DNA from: JBCCMB01 sp039026555
GTDB taxonomy: Bacteria > Pseudomonadota > Alphaproteobacteria > Caulobacterales > Hyphomonadaceae
NCBI GenBank assembly: GCA_039026555.1
Contig: JBCCMB010000131.1
Span: forward strand, 1 to 7,693
Direction: 5' to 3'
DNA: 7,693 nt
In this document: piece by piece, positions 1 to 4,379 of the stretch
Position numbering within the stretch: position 1 is the first letter of the stretch
Layout: every line of letters starts with the position of its first letter
Translations under genes and position numbers: made by a program
The notes under the pieces: model-generated
The model's input: the letters and a program-made list of their open reading frames with translations, nothing else
Databases searched by the model: none
What the model was told of the DNA's origin: nothing

Positions 1-21
1 AAGCGCTCCGCGCCCTTATCT

Positions 22-56
22 TCTTACCCCCAGCGCTGACGCGCATGGGGATAAGA
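22..56. repeat. Imperfect hairpin at the head of repeat copy 1
   Basis: TCTTACCCCC (22-31) pairs with GGGGATAAGA (47-56) with one mismatch, around a 15-base loop. The second copy of the repeat has a different, shorter hairpin at the same relative place: GGGGA (152-156) against TCCCC (162-166). The shared position suggests a structural part of the repeat unit rather than a terminator; neither hairpin is followed by a T run. Confidence 0.45.
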
Positions 57-130
57 GTCGTTGTTAAAGAGCTTCGCGCTGTTCCGGGCTGCGCCCGGGC
101 GCTCCGCCTTCGCGTTGCTCGTGGGGTGCG
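41..130 (+). repeat. Palindromic repeat unit, copy 1 (direct)
   Basis: Copy 1 of a repeat present three times in 1-475. The conserved blocks are a gcgc-tgggga-aagagt head, TTAAAGAGCT near 65-74, CGCTGTTC, and a conserved tail CGCCTTCGCGTTGCTCGTGG near 105-124 ending in GGTGCG. Between the blocks is a perfect 6-bp hairpin, CCGGGC (84-89) and GCCCGG (93-98) with loop TGC. The function is unknown. The arrangement fits a dispersed palindromic intergenic repeat; a structured RNA is the alternative. Confidence 0.7.
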
Positions 131-144
131 GGTTGTGAGGTTTG

Positions 145-240
145 AGCGCGTGGGGAGAAGAGTCCCCGTTTAAGAGCTCGGTCGCTGTTCTGACCGCTTC
201 GCGGCCAGGCGCCTCGCCTTCGCGTTGCTTGTGGGGTGCG
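145..240 (+). repeat. Palindromic repeat unit, copy 2 (direct)
   Basis: This is a tandem copy of the unit at 41-130, offset by 105-110 bases. It keeps the tgggga-aagagt head, TTTAAGAGCT (169-178), CGCTGTTC and the tail CGCCTTCGCGTTGCTTGTGG, again ending GGGGTGCG. The variable hairpin between the blocks is CTGACCGC (189-196) and GCGGCCAG (200-207), loop TTC, with one A-C mismatch. Its sequence differs from that of copy 1, yet it still pairs. Confidence 0.7.
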
Positions 241-267
241 CGACAGCGAGAAGCGAGCTTGCTTCAA

Positions 268-285
268 ACGGACCGCCAGGTCCGT
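268..285. repeat. Perfect 7-bp hairpin
   Basis: ACGGACC (268-274) and GGTCCGT (279-285) are exact reverse complements around the 4-base loop GCCA. It is the first of four closely spaced hairpins, all drawable with 4-base loops, between repeat copies 2 and 3. No T run follows, so it is not an evident terminator. Confidence 0.55.
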
Positions 286-347
286 GGTCCCAGCGAAGGC
301 TGGGATCCAGGAGATGTTTGCTCTGGGCCCCAGCTTTCGCTGGGGAC
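286..347. repeat. REP-like palindromes in inverted pair (BIME-like)
   Basis: The left element (286-311) has stem CCCAGC/GCTGGG around GAAG. The right element (321-347) has the perfect 7-bp stem CCCCAGC (328-334)/GCTGGGG (339-345) around TTTC. Read on the minus strand, the right element is a near copy of the left one (GTCCC-AGCGAA-GCTGGG-CCAG pattern), so the two form an inverted pair. Short CCAGCGAAGGCTGGG palindromes are common dispersed intergenic elements in alphaproteobacteria. Their role here is unknown. Confidence 0.65.
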
Positions 348-361
348 GCGGCTAAAGCCGC
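348..361. repeat. Short hairpin next to the REP pair
   Basis: GCGGC (348-352) pairs with GCCGC (357-361) around TAAA. It directly follows the REP-like pair and is the last of the hairpin series between repeat copies 2 and 3. Confidence 0.4.
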
Positions 362-379
362 TCCAGCTCCATTGAAGGC

Positions 380-471
380 TCACACCACGAGCAACGCGAA
401 GGCGCAGGGGCAGAGGCGAAGCCTCGAGCAGCCCCGAAGCTCTTAAACAAAAACCTCTCCCAACCCGCACC
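380..471 (-). repeat. Palindromic repeat unit, copy 3 (inverted)
   Basis: Read on the minus strand, this is the same unit as 41-130 and 145-240. It has the GGTGCGGGTTG leader (461-471, matching 124-134), GTTTAAGAGCT (439-449), a variable hairpin GAGGC-TTC-GCCTC (413-425) inside GGGGC/GCCCC, and the tail CGCCTTCGCGTTGCTCGTGG (384-403). It lacks the roughly 23-base hairpin head found in copy 2. Copies 2 and 3 face each other across the REP pair, giving an inverted repeat about 350 bases overall (about 124-471). Confidence 0.65.
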
Positions 472-551
472 ACCCCCGCGACCCGCCCCCTACGCGCAAA
501 ACCCTTCCCGTTAACCTCCCAAACTGCAAGAAATTCAAAGCGTACGCTCCC

Positions 552-568
552 CTGGCACGCGAATTGCC
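552..568 (+). promoter_or_regulatory. Predicted sigma-54 (-24/-12) promoter of the MipZ-like gene
   Basis: CTGGCACG-CGAA-TTGCC matches the sigma-54 consensus YTGGCACG-N4-TTGCW at every defined position except the final W. The diagnostic GG (554-555) and GC (566-567) are separated by exactly 10 bases. Transcription would begin near 579, about 50 bases before the ATG at 629. TGGCA/TGCCA within it also forms a 5-bp inverted repeat, so an operator is an alternative reading. I see no assignable enhancer-binding site upstream. Confidence 0.6.
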
Positions 569-589
569 ACGTCTCTGTTAACACTTTGA

Positions 590-613
590 CGCGGGTCCCA
601 GTTTGGGTCCGCG
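590..613 (+). promoter_or_regulatory. Leader hairpin just upstream of the ribosome binding site
   Basis: CGCGG (590-594) pairs with CCGCG (609-613) and CCCA (597-600) with TGGG (604-607), with a small internal loop. It would lie in the leader of a transcript starting near 579. It ends two bases before GGGAG (616-620), the ribosome binding site of the 629 start. It could affect translation; this is inference only. Confidence 0.35.
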
Positions 614-628
614 ATGGGAGCAGACACG

Positions 629-1408
629 ATGCAGATTGTGACGCTGAGCGGATTTAAAGGCGGTACGGGCAAAACCACCCTGGCCGGCCTCATCGCTGTT
701 GCAGGTCTGATGGATGGCCGGCGGACCGCTGTTTTGGATCTTGACCGGCAAACGCGCAATTTGACCCATTTCGTCACGCTTCGCCGCACCGCCGGCTTTC
801 CCGCGCCAGATCTGATCCAATTGATCGACACGGGCGATACGACGCGCGGTTTCCTGCGCGGCAAGGAACGCGATCGCCTGACGCCGCTGATCGATATGGC
901 GGAAGCGGATGGCTATGAATTGCTCGTGATCGACACATCCTGCGCCAGCCGTCAGGATTTCTTCGACGCGCACAAGCTCGCCGACGTTTTGATTACGCCG
1001 CTGAACGATAGCCCGGCGGACGTTCACTCACTCTTTGCGCCGCTCTATTCTCCGCAGGCGCCGGAAGACAATTATTATCGCTTCATCCAGGACGTAAGAT
1101 GGGCGCGCCGTCGCACAGGACGCGGCGGGCAGGATTGGCATATCTGTTTTGATCGGGCCGCCCCGCGTCCCACCCGCATCGGTCGCCAGATAGAAGAAAA
1201 AGTGGCGGCGCTGAAGGAAAAGGCCGGCTTTGACGAGACCTTCCGCGTGTGCGAGCGCGTCGTGCACCGCGCCATGTGTCTGGACGGCTCCACCGTATTC
1301 GATCCGAAATCCGGCGGTTTGACCTTGAGCGAGCTGGCCGCGCGATCTGAAATTCGCCGCGTGCTGGGATGCATCCCACACGCCGCGCCGATTGCGCTTG
1401 CGGCCTAG
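629..1408 (+). CDS. MipZ-like ParA/MinD-family ATPase
   Basis: This is a 259-residue P-loop ATPase of the ParA/MinD superfamily. The deviant Walker A motif KGGTGKTT is at residues 10-17, with signature Lys10. The segment VLDLDRQTRN (35-44) stands where most ParAs have DLDPQGN; MipZ has a similar DLDLRQRT. Walker B is LLVIDT (98-103), followed by ADVLITPLNDSPADV, close to MipZ's ADLVVTPMNDS. The C-terminal half also follows MipZ, with a basic RWARRRTGR stretch, a GFDETFRVCERVVHR-like segment and a final LSELAARSEIRRVLG helix. MipZ couples chromosome position to FtsZ placement. No parB is adjacent, and the sequence is divergent enough that I infer a paralogue rather than mipZ itself. An ATG at 614 is in frame, but GGAG at 617-620 sits eight bases before 629, which I prefer. 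There is no signal peptide or membrane segment. Confidence 0.8.
   Translation: MQIVTLSGFKGGTGKTTLAGLIAVAGLMDGRRTAVLDLDRQTRNLTHFVTLRRTAGFPAPDLIQLIDTGDTTRGFLRGKERDRLTPLIDMAEADGYELLVIDTSCASRQDFFDAHKLADVLITPLNDSPADVHSLFAPLYSPQAPEDNYYRFIQDVRWARRRTGRGGQDWHICFDRAAPRPTRIGRQIEEKVAALKEKAGFDETFRVCERVVHRAMCLDGSTVFDPKSGGLTLSELAARSEIRRVLGCIPHAAPIALAA
1064..1081 (+). repeat. 18-bp exact repeat, copy 1 (in the MipZ-like gene)
   Basis: GAAGACAATTATTATCGC occurs here and, identical, at 1614-1631, exactly 550 bases downstream. In both genes it is read in the same phase and encodes EDNYYR. Here it falls in the segment after PLYSPQAP, outside the Walker motifs. Confidence 0.8.
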
Positions 1409-1502
1409 TCTTCACCGCCCTTCCGGGTGACCGCCAAGTCGATTGCGCGCGCTTGTGCGTCCGGGTTAAAGCGAAGCGGTCGCCGACTGCTTGGAGCTCA
1501 CC
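1409..1502 (+). other. Short spacer between the MipZ-like gene and udk
   Basis: This is a 94-base gap. A weak inverted repeat, TCACC (1412-1416) and GGTGA (1426-1430), follows the stop codon but has no T run, so read-through into udk is possible. GGAG (1493-1496) is the udk ribosome binding site, six bases before the ATG at 1503. I see no clear promoter. Confidence 0.4.
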
Positions 1503-2192
1503 ATGGCTGCGCCCTATCTGATCGCCATCACTGGCGGGTCCGGGTCTGGAAAGACGACGCTTGCGCGCGTTCTCATCGAAAGGCTTGGCGCGGAAAGAGC
1601 GCTATTGCTCGGCGAAGACAATTATTATCGCCCGCGCATAGATTACGGCCCCGAAGCGCCCGGCTGGACCGCGGCGCAGATGGAGCAAAAGATCAATTTC
1701 GACGATCCGGCCTCTAAAGATATGGCGCTGTTCGAAACGCATTTGCGTGATCTTCAGGCGGGGCGTTCCATCGAACAACCTATCTATGATTTCGCCACGC
1801 ACGACCGTGTGGACGGTGAAACGCGAAAATTGCCGCCCAAACCCGTCATCATTGTCGAAGGCGTTCATGTCTTAAGCGACCAAGCATTGTTCGACCTGTT
1901 CGACTTAACAGTCTTCGTCGATACGCCGGATGATCTGCGATTGGCGCGGCGAATTGCGCGCGATGTCGCCGAACGCGGTCGCGCTTTGGATCGCGTGCTC
2001 GCACAATATCTCAACTTCGTACGCGCCGCGCATCACCGCTTCACTGAACCTGCAAAATTTCGCTGCGATATTGTCGTGAAGGACGAAGGCCCGCTCGCCA
2101 GCGCGGTCGGCGTTCCAGGGCCTGCTGCAGAGGCCAGATTGGCGGCCGCGGTTTGGGCGAGATTGCTGGCGGACGGGATCGTATCGCCTTAG
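1503..2192 (+). CDS. udk: Uridine kinase (uridine/cytidine salvage)
   Basis: A 229-residue cytosolic kinase that phosphorylates uridine, and usually cytidine, to the monophosphate in pyrimidine salvage. Visible features in order are a P-loop GGSGSGKTT (11-19), the nucleoside-site EDNYYR (38-43, family DxYY), NFDDP (65-69), PIYDFATHDR, a Walker-B-like IIVEGVHVL, and the Arg-rich lid DLRLARRIARDVAERGR. These are followed by VLAQYLNFVRAAHHRFTEPAK, the usual family C-terminal pattern. The roughly 20-residue Ala-rich tail makes it slightly longer than the common 210-215 residues. An in-frame TTG at 1491 exists, but the GGAG at 1493-1496 lies inside that extension and fits the ATG at 1503. It may be co-transcribed with the ATPase upstream (94-base gap), though no shared function is evident. 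The main alternative would be a phosphoribulokinase-like P-loop kinase, but the DNYY and lid motifs favour Udk. Confidence 0.9.
   Translation: MAAPYLIAITGGSGSGKTTLARVLIERLGAERALLLGEDNYYRPRIDYGPEAPGWTAAQMEQKINFDDPASKDMALFETHLRDLQAGRSIEQPIYDFATHDRVDGETRKLPPKPVIIVEGVHVLSDQALFDLFDLTVFVDTPDDLRLARRIARDVAERGRALDRVLAQYLNFVRAAHHRFTEPAKFRCDIVVKDEGPLASAVGVPGPAAEARLAAAVWARLLADGIVSP
1614..1631 (+). repeat. 18-bp exact repeat, copy 2 (in udk)
   Basis: Identical to 1064-1081. Here it encodes EDNYYR at udk residues 38-43, which is the expected nucleoside-binding motif of uridine kinases, so this copy is under obvious functional constraint. Confidence 0.8.
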
Positions 2193-2453
2193 CGAAGAGC
2201 GTACTGATCCGGAGCGAACCGCCCTCAAAACACGCCAATTTTGAGTCGATTGCGCCCATTCAAAAGTGACAAAATCCACCGAGCATCGCCTCTTCAAGCA
2301 CTCAATTCGACGACATTAATGCTCAGTACACCGATATTTCTTTCACGGCATAGTATCGAAATTTTCCAATTTTTACATTTAATTACAATTCTTTATTCCA
2401 TTCTTCTAGATCTTTCATTAACAAAGTTTTTGAAAAACCCCGCTCAAAACCAC

Positions 2454-2484
2454 TTGACGCCACACTGTCACAAAACTGTAATAT
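2454..2484 (+). promoter_or_regulatory. Predicted sigma-70-type promoter of the CAP-domain gene
   Basis: TTGACG (2454-2459) is a good -35 element. TAATAT (2479-2484, spacing 19) or TGTAAT (2477-2482, spacing 17) can serve as the -10. With TAATAT, transcription would start near 2491-2492, at an in-frame ATG, implying little or no 5' leader. The -10 lies inside the dyad at 2465-2500, so a protein bound there should affect this promoter. Confidence 0.5.
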
Positions 2485-2500
2485 GACAGTTATGTTACAG
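2465..2500. promoter_or_regulatory. Two face-to-face Pho-box-like sites forming a 36-bp dyad
   Basis: On the plus strand, CTGTCAC-AAAA-CTGTAAT (2465-2482) matches the E. coli Pho box (CTGTCATAWAWCTGTCAY) at 16 of 18 positions. On the minus strand, 2500-2483 reads CTGTAAC-ATAA-CTGTCAT, also 16 of 18. The two abut exactly, and 15 of 18 base pairs are symmetric about the centre. Half-sites recur every 11 bp, one helical turn, as expected for head-to-tail binding by an OmpR/PhoB-type regulator. Site type is inferred; another regulator could use the same dyad. Confidence 0.6.
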
Positions 2501-2503
2501 ACT

Positions 2504-3325
2504 ATGTTGAAAACTTGCGCAGTATCGGCCCTCGCCGCCGCTGCGTTCGCAGCCTCCGCAGCCGCCGAGTGTCAACTCGATGAATCCGGCTATCCGGCGA
2601 CCGCCGCGGGCTTCATTCAAACGGCGTCTTCATGCTTAGAAACGCCGCCGGCTGGCGTTGTTTATCGGCCCGATCTCGAGCAGCGTCTCGCCGAATTGGT
2701 GAACGCCGACCGCGTGGAAGTCGGGCTTAAACCGCTTATCCTTCGCTCAGGCCTGATCGATGCATCTCGTCTACACGCCGCCGATATGGCCACGTCCGGC
2801 TACACGCAACATCGCGACGCCCTTAATCGCGGGCACGCCGATCGTTTGCGCGTTGTCGATCGCACGCTTTTGTCCGGCATGTCGGGTGAAAATATTGCGT
2901 TCGTACCCGCCGATAAATTCGACGGAGACGTCGCAGCTTTGCTGACCGCGCTGAAGGCGCATCCGGCGAATAACCAAAACATCCGCCGCGACGGCTTCAC
3001 CCATATGGGCGTCGGCGTCTCGGAGACGGAAACCGGCGTCTATCTGACGCAGGTTTTCGTTCGACTGGAAGGTGAGCTGGCTGCGCCCATGCCCGCCTCT
3101 CTCGCGTCACGCGAGCGGATTATCGCTGATTTCCTAAGACCAGGACAAGATGTATATGGCTGGCGCCTTGTCACGCCCGAAGGCGAGACTTTAGCGCAAA
3201 GGCGGGGGCGCGGCTTGACCGCCTCCGACATCAACCAAACCGCTTACTTGGATGTCGCAGTGCGCGATGATGTGGACGACACAGTTCGCTATGTTCGCGG
3301 CCCGATGCTGAGCGGCGGGCAATAG
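2504..3325 (+). CDS. Secreted CAP-domain (SCP/PR1-like) protein
   Basis: A 273-residue exported protein. It has an N-terminal signal peptide, MLKTCAVSALAAAAF followed by ASAAA with probable cleavage before E22-C23. A CAP domain covers about residues 55-190. CAP hallmarks are the N..R...GL.PL segment (67-78), LHAADMA (90-96), GYTQH with His103, GEN with Glu129, HP.N..NI, THMGVGVS and YLTQVFV. The usual His of the HYTQ motif is Leu here, so the eukaryotic-type metal/active-site tetrad is incomplete. Cys23 and Cys44 might form a disulfide after export. The last ~80 residues are an uncharacterised Asp/Arg-rich extension. CAP proteins are extracellular with varied or unknown roles, and I assign no enzymatic function. 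Start choice is uncertain: in-frame ATGs lie at 2483, 2492 and 2504, none with a ribosome binding site; 2504 gives the most typical signal peptide. The Pho-box-like dyad suggests phosphate or other two-component control. Confidence 0.82.
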   Translation: MLKTCAVSALAAAAFAASAAAECQLDESGYPATAAGFIQTASSCLETPPAGVVYRPDLEQRLAELVNADRVEVGLKPLILRSGLIDASRLHAADMATSGYTQHRDALNRGHADRLRVVDRTLLSGMSGENIAFVPADKFDGDVAALLTALKAHPANNQNIRRDGFTHMGVGVSETETGVYLTQVFVRLEGELAAPMPASLASRERIIADFLRPGQDVYGWRLVTPEGETLAQRRGRGLTASDINQTAYLDVAVRDDVDDTVRYVRGPMLSGGQ

Positions 3326-3336
3326 CGTCGACGTCT

Positions 3337-3362
3337 CGGCGGCGGCTCCACAATCGCCGCCG
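3337..3362 (+). terminator. Hairpin after the CAP-domain gene, possible terminator
   Basis: CGGCGGCG (3337-3344) and CGCCGCCG (3355-3362) make a perfect 8-bp GC stem with a 10-base loop, 11 bases after the stop codon. No T run follows, so an intrinsic terminator is uncertain; transcript-end protection is an alternative. Confidence 0.45.
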
Positions 3363-3497
3363 CAGAAGTTCATATATCAATTTCACGACATATGGGCTGA
3401 CGAAACAGATAAAGTGTGCGAAAGTGCTGACTAGGGAGTGTTAGAAAACGCACACTCAAACGAGGTTCGGCCCGCAAGCAATTGTGGTCCGTGCGGA

Positions 3498-3533
3498 GGA
3501 GGTCGTCCGTCCCCCCAACCCAGGGCGGCCTCC
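3498..3533 (+). terminator. Strong hairpin between convergent genes
   Basis: Positions 3498-3508 pair with 3523-3533 as an 11-bp stem with a 14-base loop. Two of the pairs are G-U if the plus strand is transcribed and would be A-C mismatches in a minus-strand RNA. The structure therefore favours rightward transcripts coming from the CAP gene. It lies 28 bases beyond the fabI stop. There is no T tract. The remainder of 3363-3560 shows nothing else recognisable. Confidence 0.4.
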
Positions 3534-3560
3534 AACGCCCATAATTCTCAACGAGCCCGC

Positions 3561-4379
3561 CTAACCTTCCGACGACAAGCTCTCCGGCAACCCGACGGCG
3601 TGGAAGCCGGCGTCAACGTGCAGCACTTCTCCGGCCACCGACTGACCCAAATCAGACAAGAGATAGAGCGCGGCGCCGGCGACCCCTTCCATCTGGGTGT
3701 CTTCCTTTAACAACGACCAATCGCGACCCGTGCTCATCAAAGAGCGGCCGCCCTTAATGCCCGCCATCGCCAATGTGCGCATCACCCCGGCTGAAATCGC
3801 ATTGACGCGGATGCCTTTCGGCCCCAGATCGCGCGCAGCGTAACGCGTGGACGCCTCCAGCGCGGCCTTCGCAACGCCCATCACATTGTAAGATGGAATC
3901 ACGCGTTCAGATCCCAAATAGGTCATGGTGACGATCGTCCCGCCATTCGGCATTAACTCCGCTGCTCGACGTGAGGCGTCGACAAACGAATAGACGGAAA
4001 TGTCCATCGCCCGGTTGAAGCCCAAGCGCATGGTGTTCTCTACAAATGAGCCCTGCAATTCATCCTTTCCAGCGAAGGCGATCGCGTGGACGAGGAAATC
4101 GATTTTCCCCCATTGCGCTTTCAGCTCGGCGAACGCGGCGTCCATCTCTTCGTCATTTGTCACATCAGCCGGCAGCATAAAATTCATGCCGATGGATTCG
4201 ACCAGCGGGCGCACACGTCGCTCTAAGGCCTCGCCTTGATACGTGAAGGCCATTTCTGCGCCCTGAGCCGCCAATTGTTGCGCGATTCCCCAGGCGATAG
4301 AGTTCTGGTTGGCGACGCCCATTACCAAACCGCGCTTGCCCGCCATCAATTCGCCTTTGGGGAAGGTCCAATCCGCCAT
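3561..4379 (-). CDS. fabI: Enoyl-[acyl-carrier-protein] reductase (NADH), FabI type
   Basis: A 272-residue short-chain dehydrogenase/reductase that performs the last reduction of each fatty-acid elongation cycle (trans-2-enoyl-ACP to acyl-ACP) in the cytosol. It shows the FabI cofactor motif GVANQNSIAWGIA (21-33), HAIAFA (98-103), Tyr154, the catalytic Y-x6-K pair Tyr164/Lys171 in SYNVMGVAK, and the RVNAISAG block (191-198). Length is typical. The substrate-loop region is unusual. AGVMRTLAMAGIKGGR replaces the usual AGPI(R/K)TLA..GI.DFR, and WSLLKEDTQMEG replaces the usual N.PLRR.VT.E..G segment. It therefore belongs to a divergent FabI subgroup or is specialised. The ATG at 4379 is preceded by a strong AAAGGGAG (4386-4393). 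The gene is monocistronic, convergent with the CAP gene and divergent from the chemoreceptor gene. Confidence 0.92.
   Translation of the reverse strand: MADWTFPKGELMAGKRGLVMGVANQNSIAWGIAQQLAAQGAEMAFTYQGEALERRVRPLVESIGMNFMLPADVTNDEEMDAAFAELKAQWGKIDFLVHAIAFAGKDELQGSFVENTMRLGFNRAMDISVYSFVDASRRAAELMPNGGTIVTMTYLGSERVIPSYNVMGVAKAALEASTRYAARDLGPKGIRVNAISAGVMRTLAMAGIKGGRSLMSTGRDWSLLKEDTQMEGVAGAALYLLSDLGQSVAGEVLHVDAGFHAVGLPESLSSEG

Larger units (their letters stand above)
1..613. other. Gene-free region with palindromic repeats, then the promoter region of the MipZ-like gene
   Basis: No reading frame here resembles a protein; the open frames on both strands are low-complexity Arg/Ser/Pro-rich translations of repeat DNA. 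Positions 1-475 consist of related palindromic repeat units, annotated separately. Positions 476-552 are a C-rich, A-rich spacer in which I see nothing specific. Positions 553-613 hold a sigma-54-type promoter and a leader hairpin for the next gene. Confidence 0.75.
2193..2503. other. AT-rich gene-free region upstream of the CAP-domain gene
   Basis: A 311-base gap. Its stretch at about 2320-2440 is strikingly AT-rich, with many A/T runs, unlike all flanking genes. CTCAAAA (2224-2230) and TTTTGAG (2239-2245) form a 7-bp inverted repeat after udk, without a clear terminator tail. No convincing protein is encoded on either strand; the plus-strand open frame at 2241-2486 is low-complexity and has no ribosome binding site. 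The right end carries the promoter and the Pho-box-like dyad. Confidence 0.6.

Noticed and set aside
64..584. Several open frames on both strands in the repeat region
   Set aside because: They translate palindromic repeat DNA into Arg/Ser/Pro-rich sequence, overlap one another, and show no domain pattern or ribosome binding site.
586..614. Sigma-70 promoter TTGACG at 586-591 for the MipZ-like gene
   Set aside because: No acceptable -10 follows at 16-19 bases, and the start would fall at or after the ribosome binding site; the sigma-54 element explains the region better.
2224..2245. Intrinsic terminator of udk at CTCAAAA/TTTTGAG
   Set aside because: The stem is AT-rich and weak, and there is no T run after it; kept only as an inverted repeat.
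2241..2486. Plus-strand 81-residue open frame in the AT-rich gap
   Set aside because: Low-complexity Leu/Ser/Ile-rich sequence, no ribosome binding site, and it runs through the promoter of the next gene.
2476..2489. LexA (SOS) box at CTGT...ACAG
   Set aside because: The spacing is six bases rather than the eight of the E. coli-type box, and alphaproteobacterial LexA normally uses GTTC-N7-GTTC; the 11-bp phasing fits a Pho-type site better.
3440..3540. tRNA or other structured RNA between the CAP gene and fabI
   Set aside because: No cloverleaf, TTCGA-type T loop or CCA-end could be fitted; only the single hairpin at 3498-3533 is supported.
3438..3710. Plus-strand 90-residue open frame
   Set aside because: Its right half is antisense to the fabI 3' end, it has no ribosome binding site, and its composition is not protein-like.
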